From Acidobacteriaceae bacterium (GTDB taxonomy: Bacteria; Acidobacteriota; Terriglobia; Terriglobales; Acidobacteriaceae): a DNA stretch of 64,000 nucleotides. The notes beneath the pieces were generated by a model. That model was not told the origin of the DNA. It did not search any database and saw only the letters and a program-made list of their open reading frames with translations. The translations under genes were made by a program, and so were the position numbers. Below are positions 35,155 through 45,317 of the stretch, piece after piece (position 1 is the stretch's first letter; each line of letters opens with the position of its first letter). The stretch spans positions 5,620 to 69,619 of the forward strand of contig PLBY01000047.1 in the NCBI GenBank assembly GCA_003134655.1, in the 5' to 3' direction.

Positions 35155-36912
35155 ATGCCTGCGAGTAATAGCGCGCCGCAGAGAAGACGCGCCCCAAGAC
35201 GCACCTCCCGCAGTGGTGAGGCGCGAAGGCATCTTCTGTTGTGCGTTGTTCTTCTCCTTCTCATAAGCCAACTTGGCTGGCCCCAGCAAGCTTCGCAGAG
35301 TGTAAGCATCCAGGTACGGCTCGATCAGCCAGGCGGACCGCTCTCGCCTGTCTGGAATTACTTTGGGTACGACGAGCCCAACTACTCCTACGCCCCGAAC
35401 GGCAAGAAGTTGCTCGGTGAATTGGCAGCCGGGAATGTTGCCCCGTCATACATACGAACTCACAATCTGTTAACGACCGGCGACGGATCCGCGTCCCTGA
35501 AATGGGGATCGACGAACGTGTATACGGAAGATGCATCCGGTCATCCTATTTATAGCTGGGTGATTCTGGATCAGATTTTCGACACTCTTCACGCAGCCGG
35601 CGTTAAGCCTCTTGTAGAGATTGGCTTCATGCCGAAGGCGCTCTCCACCCATGCGGAGCCTTATCGCCACGACTTTCCACATAATAAGGTTAGCGACATC
35701 TATACGGGATGGGCCTATCCTCCGAATGACTATCAGAAATGGTCCGAGCTTATTTTCCAATTCGTCTACCATCTTCGCGAACGTTACGGCGATGACGAAG
35801 TGAAGTCCTGGTTGTGGGAAGTTTGGAACGAACCCGATATTGGGTATTGGAAAGGCACGCCAGAAGACTATTTCAAGCTCTATGACTTTTCGGTCGATGC
35901 GGTACTGCGAGCTTTTCCGGGGGCGCGTATCGGAGGACCGGACACCACCGGACCCGGCAATGATAAAGCGGCAGGATTTCTACAGGCCTTCCTCGAACAC
36001 TGCGCCCATGAGAAGAACTACGCAAACGGCAAGGTGGGATCGCACCTCGATTTCATCAGCTTTCATCCAAAGGGATCTCCCACGTGGCAAGGAGACCACG
36101 TACAAATGGGAATCAGCCGCCAGCTTGCGGCCATCCAGAGGGGATTCAGGATCGTGGCATCCTTTCCAGAGTGGAAACAGACCCCCATCATTCTGGGAGA
36201 GTCTGACCCTGAAGGCTGTGCGGCTTGTTCCGCCGAAAAGAATCCACAGAACCTATACCGCAACGGAGTGCTATACGGCGCCTATACCGTCGAAGTTCTG
36301 AATAATATCCTGGCGTTGGCGCACCAGGAACGCGTCAATCTTCTAGGAGTAGTCACCTGGGCATTTGAATTTGAGGACCAGCCCTACTTCGCAGGTTTTC
36401 GAGAGCTGGCGACGAATGGCGTGGACAAGCCCGTCTTGAACGCCTTTCGGATGCTCGGGCTCCTGGGCAATGAACGCGTGAAGGTAACCAGCTCAGGGGG
36501 CTTGGCAACTGAGGACGTTGTGCGCACCGGGGTCCGGGCGATGCCTGACATCAACGCCATCGCGACTCGCAAGAACCGCGAAGTTGAAGTCCTGGTCTGG
36601 AACTATCACGACGACGACGTTCCCTTCCCTGCCGCGCCAATCAATCTGGTAATAGCCGGTTTGCCCACCGATGCAAAACGCGCTCTACTCGAACATTACC
36701 GGGTGGACTCCAACCACAGCAATTCTTTGACAGCGTGGAAAGAGATGGGTTCGCCGCAGTCACCTTCCGAGAGCGAGTACAAACGCCTCGAGAGTGCCGG
36801 TCAGCTACAACTCCTGAACTCACCTAGATGGATAGAGATAAAGCAGGGTAGTGTTCAGCTGCAATTCATGCTGCCTCGGCAAAGCCTCTCCCTTCTGCGC
36901 GTCGCGTGGTGA
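35155..36912 (+). CDS. Exported GH39 beta-xylosidase-like enzyme
   Basis: A 585-residue glycosidase of the GH39/GH-A clan. A long basic N-terminus precedes a hydrophobic signal (LLLCVVLLLLISQLGW). The barrel shows VWNYFGYDEPNYSYAPNG, PSYIRTHNLLTTGDG, WLWEVWNEPDIGYW with the acid/base Glu, DFISFHPKGSPTW and IILGESDPEGCAACSA with the nucleophile Glu. Such enzymes release xylose from xylo-oligosaccharides; other beta-glycosides remain possible. It is the last gene of the ara operon, 33 bp after the mutarotase, and ends 14 bp from the convergent GH127 gene. Confidence 0.85.
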   Translation: MPASNSAPQRRRAPRRTSRSGEARRHLLLCVVLLLLISQLGWPQQASQSVSIQVRLDQPGGPLSPVWNYFGYDEPNYSYAPNGKKLLGELAAGNVAPSYIRTHNLLTTGDGSASLKWGSTNVYTEDASGHPIYSWVILDQIFDTLHAAGVKPLVEIGFMPKALSTHAEPYRHDFPHNKVSDIYTGWAYPPNDYQKWSELIFQFVYHLRERYGDDEVKSWLWEVWNEPDIGYWKGTPEDYFKLYDFSVDAVLRAFPGARIGGPDTTGPGNDKAAGFLQAFLEHCAHEKNYANGKVGSHLDFISFHPKGSPTWQGDHVQMGISRQLAAIQRGFRIVASFPEWKQTPIILGESDPEGCAACSAEKNPQNLYRNGVLYGAYTVEVLNNILALAHQERVNLLGVVTWAFEFEDQPYFAGFRELATNGVDKPVLNAFRMLGLLGNERVKVTSSGGLATEDVVRTGVRAMPDINAIATRKNREVEVLVWNYHDDDVPFPAAPINLVIAGLPTDAKRALLEHYRVDSNHSNSLTAWKEMGSPQSPSESEYKRLESAGQLQLLNSPRWIEIKQGSVQLQFMLPRQSLSLLRVAW

Positions 36913-36926
36913 GTGTCGAGCGCCAA

Positions 36927-38999
36927 TTATGACTGCAGTAGCGGATTCCACACTTGCATTGACGTCGCTTGCCGGTTGGCCCACGCGTAATAAGGAATAA
37001 AGGTAAGCGGAATCTTTCGCGTGGCCACTTCCCTACCATAGCGCGAATAGAGCGCCTTCTCGGAAGCTCCCCGCTCGTAGAGCGCGCCCGTATGATGAAG
37101 CACTACCATTCCGCCGAGCAAGTCATTGCGGAATTCAGTTTGAAATTGTTCTGCGGGCTGGCGTCCGGGATTAACGGCAACGTCGCTGAGAGAGATGCCG
37201 CTGGGTTGATCGATCTCCTCCAGACAGTAAATGAGTGGTCCACGCTGGATCGCGACCCGCCCAGTATCATCTGCCACGCGAGGATTTGCTTCAATGACCT
37301 GGGGCATAACTTCTACTCTTAGCTGAACGGTGTCGCCCGGCGACCAGCGGCGCCGGATAGGAAGATAGGTTCCCGGTGTCGCGCCCGTCAGGCCCTTGGC
37401 ATTCACGGCGACTTGCGCGTGATCGGCCCAACCGGGAACCCGCAGATAAAAGGTGAACTCCGATGGTTCGGCGGGCGTCACCTTGATCTCCACGTTGCCA
37501 TCCCACGGATAATTCGTCTTCTGCACGACTTTGAGGCCAACGCCGTTCTCCAGATGCCAGTTGAGTTCCGAATTGTCGTAGAGATGTACGTAAATTCCGT
37601 CCGTGCTGGTGCTGTAGAAATATCCCGGAAGCGACCCGAATGTGCGCTCGAGGTTCGGTGGACAACAAGTCACGTCGTACCAGGGGTTCCGAATTTTGTC
37701 TCCCGTGGACGGATCGAAAGCCAGCGGATTGCGATAGCAGTAGAGCGTGCCATCGAGCGACATTCCGGAGTTGATCCCGTTGTACAGAGCGCGTTCTATG
37801 ACTTCGGTAAACTTTCCGTCACCCGTGACAGCCAGCATGCGCCAGTTCCACATCATGTTTCCGATGGCAGCGCAGCTTTCGCCGTAGGCGCGGAAATTCG
37901 GTAACTCGTAGGCATCCCCAAACGCTTCCCCATCGGACCGGGAACCAACGCCACCGGTCACATACATCTTGGTGGTCGTTGTGTCGGTCCAGAGCTTGTT
38001 CAGTGTTTGCAGGTACGTGGGATCTCCGGTTTCCATGTAATAGTCGGTGGCGCCGCAACAGGCGTACATCGCCCGAACCGCGTGCCCTTCCATCTTGGTT
38101 CGCTCAGTAAACGGAGTTCCGCTGAACATGTAAATGGTCCTCCGCTCCGGCAGTTCGATCCGTTTGTCTCCCTGCAGGATGTAGCCGGCAAGGTCCAGTT
38201 GTCGCTTGTCACCGGTGATTCGGTAGAGCTCGATTAGTCCCATTTCAATCTCGGGATGGCCGGAAACGAGCGGCTTCTTGGGTGCGGGACCATAATTCGG
38301 GATCAGGAAATCATCGACGAAGCGAATGCCGGCGTCGAGTAACTTACGATCGCCGGTCGCCCGGTAATAAGCGATCGCGCCCTGGAGCATGTGCCCGATG
38401 TTGTACAGCTCGTGCCCCGTCGTTTGGGTCTGCGGGAGCATTCGCAAAGACTTGTGGTCATCCTGATAGTAAGTGTTCAGGTAGCCGCTGGGCTCCTGAA
38501 CGGCAACCACCTCGTCGATAAGTTTTTCAGCGCTTGCGCGAAGTTCGGGACGATCCCCCGATTGCAGCACGAATCCCACTGCCTCGGTCCACTTGTAAAC
38601 ATCGGAATCGGAAAACACAGGACCGATTTGCGCAGCGGTACTCTTGCCCACAAGACGGCGGAAGTTATTCATGCGTCCGTTGGCTTCCAGCAAGTCGTGC
38701 ATGGTGGGGATGCTCTTGGTCACGTTGATCTCGCGGCGCTGCCCCCAAAAGCCCCCGGTGATGGTCACTGCGCGCACAGGGATATCCCTCAGCTTGGCGT
38801 GAGGCGATTTGGCGAGGTTCTCGACGCCCTGATCCTTCCAACTGGGCGAGTCGGTCAGCGCGACGGGACCTTGTGGCACAGGTTTCCCGCCAGCTCCGGC
38901 GGCAGCAAAAACTGAACGAGCGGGCAGCGTCGATACGGTGGCGGCCGAAATCGCCGTGGTCACGAACTGTCTACGCGAAATATTTCCCTTCTCAACCAT
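36927..38999 (-). CDS. GH127 beta-L-arabinofuranosidase
   Basis: A 690-residue exported enzyme (formerly DUF1680). A Tat signal lies at residues 8-32 (SRRQFVTTAISAATVS). The alpha/alpha barrel has FWGQRREINVTKSIPTMHDL, GHMLQGAIAYYRATGD and EGHAVRAMYACCGATDYY. The zinc/catalytic cysteines known from HypBA1 are all visible: Glu-x-Cys in RAYGESCAAIGN and the Cys pair in YDVTCCPPNLERTFGSLPG. The pocket would hydrolyse beta-1,2-linked L-arabinofuranose, as found on plant glycoproteins and arabinan. It starts 17 bp after the GH51 gene in the same direction, so the two form an operon for arabinose release. Confidence 0.9.
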   Translation of the reverse strand: MVEKGNISRRQFVTTAISAATVSTLPARSVFAAAGAGGKPVPQGPVALTDSPSWKDQGVENLAKSPHAKLRDIPVRAVTITGGFWGQRREINVTKSIPTMHDLLEANGRMNNFRRLVGKSTAAQIGPVFSDSDVYKWTEAVGFVLQSGDRPELRASAEKLIDEVVAVQEPSGYLNTYYQDDHKSLRMLPQTQTTGHELYNIGHMLQGAIAYYRATGDRKLLDAGIRFVDDFLIPNYGPAPKKPLVSGHPEIEMGLIELYRITGDKRQLDLAGYILQGDKRIELPERRTIYMFSGTPFTERTKMEGHAVRAMYACCGATDYYMETGDPTYLQTLNKLWTDTTTTKMYVTGGVGSRSDGEAFGDAYELPNFRAYGESCAAIGNMMWNWRMLAVTGDGKFTEVIERALYNGINSGMSLDGTLYCYRNPLAFDPSTGDKIRNPWYDVTCCPPNLERTFGSLPGYFYSTSTDGIYVHLYDNSELNWHLENGVGLKVVQKTNYPWDGNVEIKVTPAEPSEFTFYLRVPGWADHAQVAVNAKGLTGATPGTYLPIRRRWSPGDTVQLRVEVMPQVIEANPRVADDTGRVAIQRGPLIYCLEEIDQPSGISLSDVAVNPGRQPAEQFQTEFRNDLLGGMVVLHHTGALYERGASEKALYSRYGREVATRKIPLTFIPYYAWANRQATSMQVWNPLLQS

Positions 39000-39016
39000 A
39001 TCTCTTCACCCGGTTT

Positions 39017-40663
39017 CTAAAGCGACCATTGAATGACCGTGTAGGAGTGCGCCGGCACCTCGAACTTCGTTTTGCCTCCGCCGACGGCTGGCGTCACAAA
39101 CGATTGCGGCACCACTCGTTTCGGCGCAGCAAAGCTATTTGAGGCCTTCAGATCATCGCCCGTCAGTACAGATGCTGCAATCACACGGGCTGGGGCAGTA
39201 TCCTCCCACACCACCTCCACGTCGCGAGCCTTCGAGAGATCGCGGTTCAGAATAAAGAGGGAGAGTTTGCCATCGGTGCGATCCAATGAACCTGCGACAT
39301 CCACATGACCAACCTGCTCTAAACCGGAGACTTCATAAGTCGAAGACTGCACCAGAAGGTCCAGTACCACGCCTCTGGCAAATTGCAGCGCCCAACTGTA
39401 TGGGTAGTAGATGGTCTGCTGCAGGATGCCATTCGCGTCTGTCATGATCGGGGCAATCACGTTTACCAACTGGGCCAGGCAGGCGAGTTTTACTCGATCG
39501 GCATTGCGCAGTAAGGAGTTAATGAGGCCTCCAACAACAAGCGCATCCTCCAGGTTGTAGACTTCCTCCAGTAAGTGAGGAGATTCCTGCCGGTGGCCGT
39601 CCACCGCATCTCCCGTGGTAGTGCGATACCAGACGTTCCACTCATCAAACGACAACCACAGCTTCTTCGGAGATCGCTTGTGACCTCGGACCAGATCGCA
39701 GACCGCAATTGTCTCCGCGATCTGGCGTTCCATGCTCAGATTCATGGCGAGATATTTCGAAGTATCGCCGCCGGTGTCCCGTTCATTGTTGCCGAAGTAA
39801 CGGTGAAGCGAGAGGCCGTCCACATACTGGTAGCACTGTTCCAACACCTCGCGATCCCATTCGAGATACGTCGGCATAAAGGGACCGCTTGAGCCGCAAG
39901 CAATCAGCTTGAGCGACGGATCCACGTATCGCATCTGCCGGGCGGCATCGGCGGCCTTTAGGCCATACTCGGTGGCTGACATATGCCCGATCTGCCACGG
40001 ACCGTCCATTTCGTTGCCCAAGCACCAGTGCTGCACCCTGTACGCATCGGGAATGCCATGCTGACGCCGGAGTTCGCTCCATTTGGTGCCCTTATCGACA
40101 TTGCAGTACTCGACCAGCGCTGCCGCTTCCTCCGGCGTCCCTGTCCCCAGATTCAGCCCCATAAGCGGCTCCGTGCCCGCCGCTTTACACCACGCCATGA
40201 ACTCGTCGGTTCCGAACTGGTTTGATTCGAGGGTGTCCCATGCCTTATCCAGCACCCGCGGCCGGTCCTTTTTCGGACCGACGCCATCGAGCCAGTTGTA
40301 GCCAGAGACAAAGTTCCCCCCGGGATAGCGAATAATCGGGACTCCCAATTGGCGGATCTCGGTGAGCACGTCCTTCCGAAACCCGTTGGCATCGGAGAGC
40401 TTCGACCCGGGATCGTAGACGCCCTCATAGATGGCTCGCCCCAAGTGCTCCAGGAAAGAGCCGAACAGCTTGCGGTCCAGTGGCGCGATGGTTCGTCTGG
40501 AATCGACGTAGACCAGGGCGGGGCTCGCGGGGGAGGAAGTGGACTGACCAGAGATGCTGGCTCCAAACAAAGATCGCCCGAAAAGCGTGGTCGCGGAACC
40601 TGCGATTCCCGCGTTACACGCCTGTTTCAGAAACTTCCGTCTCGCGCCAGAGAACTCTTTCAT
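39017..40663 (-). CDS. GH51 alpha-L-arabinofuranosidase, exported
   Basis: A 548-residue enzyme removing alpha-L-arabinofuranosyl side chains from arabinoxylan or arabinan. A Tat-like signal (ARRKFLKQACNAGIAGSA) is at the N-terminus. The barrel shows RKLFGSFLEHLGRAIYEGVY, PIIRYPGGNFVSGYNWLDGV, WCLGNEMDGPWQIGHM with the acid/base Glu, SLHRYFGN, and LWLSFDEWNVWYR with the nucleophile Glu. A C-terminal beta domain follows. GAGGAG precedes the ATG. It is the first gene of the GH51-GH127 pair. The leader (40664-40859) shows no LacI-type site. Confidence 0.92.
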   Translation of the reverse strand: MKEFSGARRKFLKQACNAGIAGSATTLFGRSLFGASISGQSTSSPASPALVYVDSRRTIAPLDRKLFGSFLEHLGRAIYEGVYDPGSKLSDANGFRKDVLTEIRQLGVPIIRYPGGNFVSGYNWLDGVGPKKDRPRVLDKAWDTLESNQFGTDEFMAWCKAAGTEPLMGLNLGTGTPEEAAALVEYCNVDKGTKWSELRRQHGIPDAYRVQHWCLGNEMDGPWQIGHMSATEYGLKAADAARQMRYVDPSLKLIACGSSGPFMPTYLEWDREVLEQCYQYVDGLSLHRYFGNNERDTGGDTSKYLAMNLSMERQIAETIAVCDLVRGHKRSPKKLWLSFDEWNVWYRTTTGDAVDGHRQESPHLLEEVYNLEDALVVGGLINSLLRNADRVKLACLAQLVNVIAPIMTDANGILQQTIYYPYSWALQFARGVVLDLLVQSSTYEVSGLEQVGHVDVAGSLDRTDGKLSLFILNRDLSKARDVEVVWEDTAPARVIAASVLTGDDLKASNSFAAPKRVVPQSFVTPAVGGGKTKFEVPAHSYTVIQWSL

Positions 40664-40807
40664 GTGCTCCTCGCCAAAAGTGGGGTCTAGTCAGACTCAC
40701 GCCCCAGCCGCGACTCTGACCTCTGCGTCAGTCTACAGGTATCTCCGCATCATTGACCCAGTGGTCTGGCGTCGAAGCTACCGCGAACAGTTGGCAGAAA
40801 GAATAGC

Positions 40808-40832
40808 GAGCCGAAGTTCACCCTTCCGGCTC
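40808..40832 (-). terminator. Possible terminator after the first TonB receptor gene
   Basis: GAGCCGAAG and CTTCCGGCTC pair with one bulge around a six-base loop. The minus-strand sequence that follows is mildly T-rich (CTATTCTTTCTG). It lies 28 bp past the receptor stop at 40860. It may also be read only as a hairpin. Confidence 0.4.
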
Positions 40833-40859
40833 GCCATAGGACATCACACTCAAGAGCAA

Positions 40860-43800
40860 CTAGAATGACACCCGGACCCCCAACTGCAAGGATCTCGCCG
40901 GGAGTGTGTTCGTAGACTTGCCGAAGGTCCCATCGGCCATATTTGCATCCACCGGACCGAGGTTCCCGTGATTGAGCAGGTTGATGAAATCAAAGCGGAA
41001 CTGCAGGTTGCCCGCCTCCCCAATCCAGGGAATGTGATTATTCTTCTGCAAAGAGGCATCCACCTGGAACATCCCAGGGCTGCGGTAGATGTTACGTGGC
41101 AAGTTCCCCTCTGTACCGGCAGCCGGAACGGGGAAATCCGCAGCGGTGAACAGACCGTTTATATACGATGACCGGCTGTGTGATCCGGCGAAGTTTTGGG
41201 AAGGAGCGTTGGGCACATCCCAGTTGTTGCCGTCGAGGTTATAGTCCCCTCCTCCCGTTGCGGACGCCGTATTGAACACCCAGAAGGGAGTGCCGGTCTG
41301 GAGGGCTATGATGCTGGATATCTCCCAGCCCGAAGTGACGACTTTCGCCACTCCGCTTGCGAAACCGGGGATGGTGTACGAACCTGAGAACGAGAAGCGC
41401 TGTCGTACGTCATAATTCGCGTCCCCATAGTAGTGGAAATAGGCATTCTGATCCGGAATGCTTAAACCACCGTCCTGGTCAAACCGCGTGCCCGCCTCGG
41501 GATAGTCCTTGGCGTGCGAAAGCGTGTAGGAGCCTTGGAAGCTGCCCCGCGATCCCGCCTTTCCCCTGAAGAAGAGAATCATGGCGTTGTAGGTTGCTTG
41601 ATTGGGATTGTAGACGTAGTTGATGGCGCCGAAGTTCGGGTTTAGCCGGTTGAGGGTTACCCCACCACCACTGACCACCGCACCGCCTGCATACCGATTC
41701 ACGTCCGTACCGTTGAGCCCGTTGTAGCTGCGGGCACCGGAGTAATTTGCCCCTGCTACCAGCCTCCATGGCAGCTGATGCTCCACACCAATGACATAGT
41801 TCACTGCCAAAGGAGTCTTCATGTTCCGATCGAGCGAAGTCACTCCAGACTGGACACCCGTAAGGCCGCCAGCGGCATTCAGTGATCCGGCAGGAATCGC
41901 CGGCAGCGGGAAGTTGAAGGGATATGTGCCAGAAGGTGCAAGCGCAAAAATAGGCTGAATCCCCGTCCCCCCCGTGAGGAATGTCGGACTGACAATGCCC
42001 GGAGGGTTGAGCCGGGTCTGGTCGACAGTCTGCCCGAGCACGACCCAATCGTGGTAGACGCCAATGCCGCCTCGTACCGCCCAATTGCCCCTCTTGGTTG
42101 GATCCCACGCGAAACCAATCCGGGGGCTGATGAGATTCTTCATGGGATTGGCAAATACCGCTGAGACGGTGCCCACGGTGGCGTACTGAACTTGCTCGTT
42201 AAAGTTGCCCGCCGTCCCCAAGTGCAAAGCACTAAACTGGAAACCGCTGTTTCCCCATGGTATGTGGTTGGTAAAATCGTCCCAGCGCAATGACAGCGTC
42301 AGCGACAGATTCGACTTTACTTTCCAGTCGTCCTGCACAAAAAACCCGAACGGGTTGGTCTGCCCGCCGAACACCACCAGACCTGGCTGGCCGGTCAGTG
42401 GGTTGTAGGCTCCTACGGATTCGCTAACCGGGTTGTCTTGCACCAGATCCAGCAGCGAATTGAAGCTGAAGCTGGGGCGAACGTTGGTCGGAGTGAAGTC
42501 GCCGTGTTCGATCCCTTTGGCTCCGTCGTAACCAAACTTCCAAGTGTGCTTGCCGTGGATCCAACTCAGAACGGAGCGCCAGTTGTACATAGGACCGCGG
42601 TATTCTCCGGGTCCCCATCCGCCGCCGACCTGGAAGCCCTCGCTGATGCCTGTGACCCCGATCGCCGGCACTTTAAGGTTGGCATCCTGCCCATTAGCGC
42701 CGCCAACACTGGCGAACCCAAAGCTGGATTCCCAGACGAGATTGGAATTGAACGTATGGGTAAAATCAATCTGGCCATACCGATTCCTCATGATGTCCAG
42801 CGCCTGCAAACCGGCCCTCGGGGAGGGCTGCTGCTGATCAAAGGAGTCATTGTAATAGCTCAGATAGAGCCGGTTATTCTGCGTGAAATACTGATCAAGT
42901 CGAAAATTGTACTGCAGGGCGTTGTAGAAAGGACTGGCGGCGAAGTTGCCATAGTCACGAACGTTGAGCGTGCAAGGAATACCCGTGGCTGATCCCGCCC
43001 CGCAGTTAGCTGCGCCGAACACGGTCTGCGCGGTATCCACCGTTCCGTTGGGCACGAGACGGCTGGCCGGCCATCCCGTAAGCACTTGGGTTCCAACCGT
43101 GTTCGCGAAATTAGCCTGCGCCCACTGAACAAAGGCGGGATCCTCAAACGTCTGCGTGCCGGTGTTGGCCGCCGCCGAAGTGGTCGCCCACAGTTTTTCA
43201 AAGTCAGCAAAGAAGAATGTCTTGTTCTTACGGATGGGCCCGCCCAATGTGCCGACCAGGTCCTTGCGGGCAAAGGGAGTAAACGCATTCGCTGTCACGA
43301 AATCTGGAGTGGCCTGGAAGTCTTGATTCGTAAAGAACAGGCTGCCGCTGCCGTGAAACTTGTTGGTTCCTGATTTTGTGGTCACCTGAATCAGGATTGA
43401 GCTGCCCAGATTATTTTCCCCGTCCCAAGAGTTAGTTTGCAGCGTGGCTTCCTGCACTGCATCGGGGATCGGCGCGAGGATGATGTTGCCGTTCTGAATC
43501 GGGCTGGTCACATTCAGACCGTCGACCATCACCAGGTTCCCGGTATAGCTGCGACCATTGGCGCTGATCTGCGGCGTTTGGGTTCCGAAGTTATCGGCGA
43601 AACCGCCCGGTGACTCTCCGGTTCCACGTGTGCCGGTTCCCACAACACCGGGCGCCACTGCCAAAACATCCCAGAGATTGCGATTCGCCTCCGGAAGATC
43701 TCGAACCGTATTGGAAGACAGGGTCGTCTCCAGGCGACTGTCGTCGGTATCGACCGTCGGAGGCGTGACTTCAACAACGATGGTCTGTTGTGTAGAGGCT

Positions 43801-44138
43801 AACGGTAGCGCCAGATTGACGCCCTTCGTTTCCGAGGTGCTGAGTGTGAAACGGGCTTCCGTCTTTCTGAAACCTTTGGCTTCGGCGATGACCACATAGT
43901 TGCCCGGAGGAAGGCTGCTGAAGCGATAGTTACCAGAATCAGCCGTCATGATTATGGACGTGACTCCGGTATCGACGTTGTGCAATTCAACGGAAGCCCC
44001 ATTGATCGCGGCGCCAGCCGGATCGGAGACGACACCCTGAATGTTGCCGCTGTATTGGGCAAAACAGGGGAGGCCGCTAAAGAACAGAATCAGCAGGGAC
44101 GACAGGCACAGAGCACGACGAGACTCCAAGTTTGTCAC
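40860..44138 (-). CDS. TonB-dependent receptor (Oar-like) 1
   Basis: A 1,092-residue outer-membrane receptor. The signal peptide (LCLSSLLILFFSGLPCFAQ) is followed by a carboxypeptidase-regulatory-like beta domain (GNIQGVVSDPAGAAINGASV to about residue 115). The plug has VMVDGLNVTSPIQNGN and QVTTKSGTNKFHGSGSLFF. The long beta-barrel ends in the outer-membrane signature LQLGVRVSF with terminal Phe. It lacks a SusD partner, as usual in Acidobacteriota. The start is GTG with a G-rich Shine-Dalgarno seven bases upstream. A strong promoter and LacI-type operator lie in front (44169-44227). With arabinosidase genes on both sides, uptake of arabinose-bearing oligosaccharides is the likely role. Confidence 0.88.
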   Translation of the reverse strand: MTNLESRRALCLSSLLILFFSGLPCFAQYSGNIQGVVSDPAGAAINGASVELHNVDTGVTSIIMTADSGNYRFSSLPPGNYVVIAEAKGFRKTEARFTLSTSETKGVNLALPLASTQQTIVVEVTPPTVDTDDSRLETTLSSNTVRDLPEANRNLWDVLAVAPGVVGTGTRGTGESPGGFADNFGTQTPQISANGRSYTGNLVMVDGLNVTSPIQNGNIILAPIPDAVQEATLQTNSWDGENNLGSSILIQVTTKSGTNKFHGSGSLFFTNQDFQATPDFVTANAFTPFARKDLVGTLGGPIRKNKTFFFADFEKLWATTSAAANTGTQTFEDPAFVQWAQANFANTVGTQVLTGWPASRLVPNGTVDTAQTVFGAANCGAGSATGIPCTLNVRDYGNFAASPFYNALQYNFRLDQYFTQNNRLYLSYYNDSFDQQQPSPRAGLQALDIMRNRYGQIDFTHTFNSNLVWESSFGFASVGGANGQDANLKVPAIGVTGISEGFQVGGGWGPGEYRGPMYNWRSVLSWIHGKHTWKFGYDGAKGIEHGDFTPTNVRPSFSFNSLLDLVQDNPVSESVGAYNPLTGQPGLVVFGGQTNPFGFFVQDDWKVKSNLSLTLSLRWDDFTNHIPWGNSGFQFSALHLGTAGNFNEQVQYATVGTVSAVFANPMKNLISPRIGFAWDPTKRGNWAVRGGIGVYHDWVVLGQTVDQTRLNPPGIVSPTFLTGGTGIQPIFALAPSGTYPFNFPLPAIPAGSLNAAGGLTGVQSGVTSLDRNMKTPLAVNYVIGVEHQLPWRLVAGANYSGARSYNGLNGTDVNRYAGGAVVSGGGVTLNRLNPNFGAINYVYNPNQATYNAMILFFRGKAGSRGSFQGSYTLSHAKDYPEAGTRFDQDGGLSIPDQNAYFHYYGDANYDVRQRFSFSGSYTIPGFASGVAKVVTSGWEISSIIALQTGTPFWVFNTASATGGGDYNLDGNNWDVPNAPSQNFAGSHSRSSYINGLFTAADFPVPAAGTEGNLPRNIYRSPGMFQVDASLQKNNHIPWIGEAGNLQFRFDFINLLNHGNLGPVDANMADGTFGKSTNTLPARSLQLGVRVSF

Positions 44139-44168
44139 TGTATTCCCCCCACGACGCGGTGAGTCTGA

Positions 44169-44180
44169 GTAAACGCTTTC
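44169..44180. promoter_or_regulatory. LacI-type operator before TonB receptor 1
   Basis: GTAAACGCTTTC (read on plus) has a perfect left half and two mismatches on the right. It lies 31 bp before the receptor start and 17 bp after its -10 element, inside the early transcribed region. The aldo/keto reductase at 44306 is transcribed away from it. Confidence 0.6.
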
Positions 44181-44197
44181 TCAGCTAATGGAGAGAG

Positions 44198-44227
44198 CTT
44201 ATAGCCTTGTCCACGAGCCGCTGTCAA
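44198..44227 (-). promoter_or_regulatory. Sigma70-type promoter of TonB receptor 1
   Basis: On the minus strand TTGACA (44227-44222), an 18-bp spacer and TATAAG (44203-44198). The -35 is a perfect consensus and the -10 matches in five of six positions. Confidence 0.75.
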
Positions 44228-44305
44228 GAAGTTTTTGTTCACTTGAGCAAGCGATTTCACAGTTGGTGTATTCTTCCTACTCTGTATCGTGAGGTGGAAT
44301 CCGCA

Positions 44306-45286
44306 ATGGAGACCCGACAACTTGGAAACAGCGACCTGCACGTCACCCCTATCGGAATTGGCGCCTGGGCCATTGGTGGCGGTGGCTGGAACGGGAGCAT
44401 GGGGCCGCAAAATGAGAGCGACTCCATCCCGGCCATTCACGCCGCTTTAGACTACGGCCTCAACTGGATTGATACGGCCGCACTCTATGGCCTCGGCCAT
44501 TCGGAAGAAGTAGTGGCGCGAGCACTGAGAGGCCGCACGCGGCCGTATGTCTTCACCAAGTGTGAACGCGTGTGGGACGTTAAGGGAACAATTGGCGGGT
44601 GTCTCAAGGCTCAGTCGATCCGGCGTGAATGCGAAGACAGCCTGCGCCGCCTGCAGACCGATATCATCGACCTCTATCAGATCCATTGGCCCGAGCCCGA
44701 TGAGGACATCGAGGAAGGTTGGAGTGAGTTGGCTCGACTCCAACAAGAAGGTAAAGTCCGCTATATCGGGGTTTCGAACTTCAGCGTCTCCCAGATGGAG
44801 CGGGCACGAGCCATAGCTCCCATCACGTCGCTGCAACCGCCATATTCGATTGTCACTCGCAAGATCGAGAAAGAGATCCTGCCCTACACTTCACAGAAAG
44901 GAATCGGAGTCATTGTTTATTCTCCAATGTCCGCCGGCCTGCTGACTGGAGCCATGACACGCGAGCGAGTCACCTGCTTTGCCGCAGAGGACTGGCGCAG
45001 AAATCTCCCTAACTTTCAGGAACCGCTGTTGTCTCGGAATCTGAGAGTGGTAGAGCGCCTTCGCGATATTGGGAACCGCCACAAGCGCACGCCGGGTGAA
45101 GTGTCCATTGCCTGGACGCTGAACAACCCCGCAGTGACAGGCGCGATTGTCGGGTTCCGGAGTGCGAAACAGGTTTCTGGAATCATCGGAGCGGCGGAGT
45201 TCCGGTTACTGCCGAGTGAGATGTCGGAAATCGAGAACGAACTGAAACAAGAGGCTTCCCCCACGGTGACCCAGAAAAGCCGTTGA
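44306..45286 (+). CDS. Aldo/keto reductase
   Basis: A 326-residue NADPH-dependent TIM-barrel oxidoreductase. The start METRQLGNSDLHVTPIGIGA gives the family N-terminus. The catalytic Asp-Tyr pair is in NWIDTAALYGLGHSEEVV, the Lys is in YVFTKCERVW, and the active-site His is in DLYQIHWPEPDEDIEEGW. RYIGVSNFSVSQMERA and the C-terminal FRSAKQVSGIIGAAEF bind cofactor. The ATG at 44306 follows GAGGTGG; the longer frame from 44207 would cover the receptor promoter. It may reduce or oxidise pentose-derived aldehydes. It is divergent from TonB receptor 1 and lies 78 bp before the GH127-like gene. Confidence 0.85.
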   Translation: METRQLGNSDLHVTPIGIGAWAIGGGGWNGSMGPQNESDSIPAIHAALDYGLNWIDTAALYGLGHSEEVVARALRGRTRPYVFTKCERVWDVKGTIGGCLKAQSIRRECEDSLRRLQTDIIDLYQIHWPEPDEDIEEGWSELARLQQEGKVRYIGVSNFSVSQMERARAIAPITSLQPPYSIVTRKIEKEILPYTSQKGIGVIVYSPMSAGLLTGAMTRERVTCFAAEDWRRNLPNFQEPLLSRNLRVVERLRDIGNRHKRTPGEVSIAWTLNNPAVTGAIVGFRSAKQVSGIIGAAEFRLLPSEMSEIENELKQEASPTVTQKSR

Positions 45287-45317
45287 CAAACCTCCAGAGC
45301 AGGGCGAAGCTGACTTA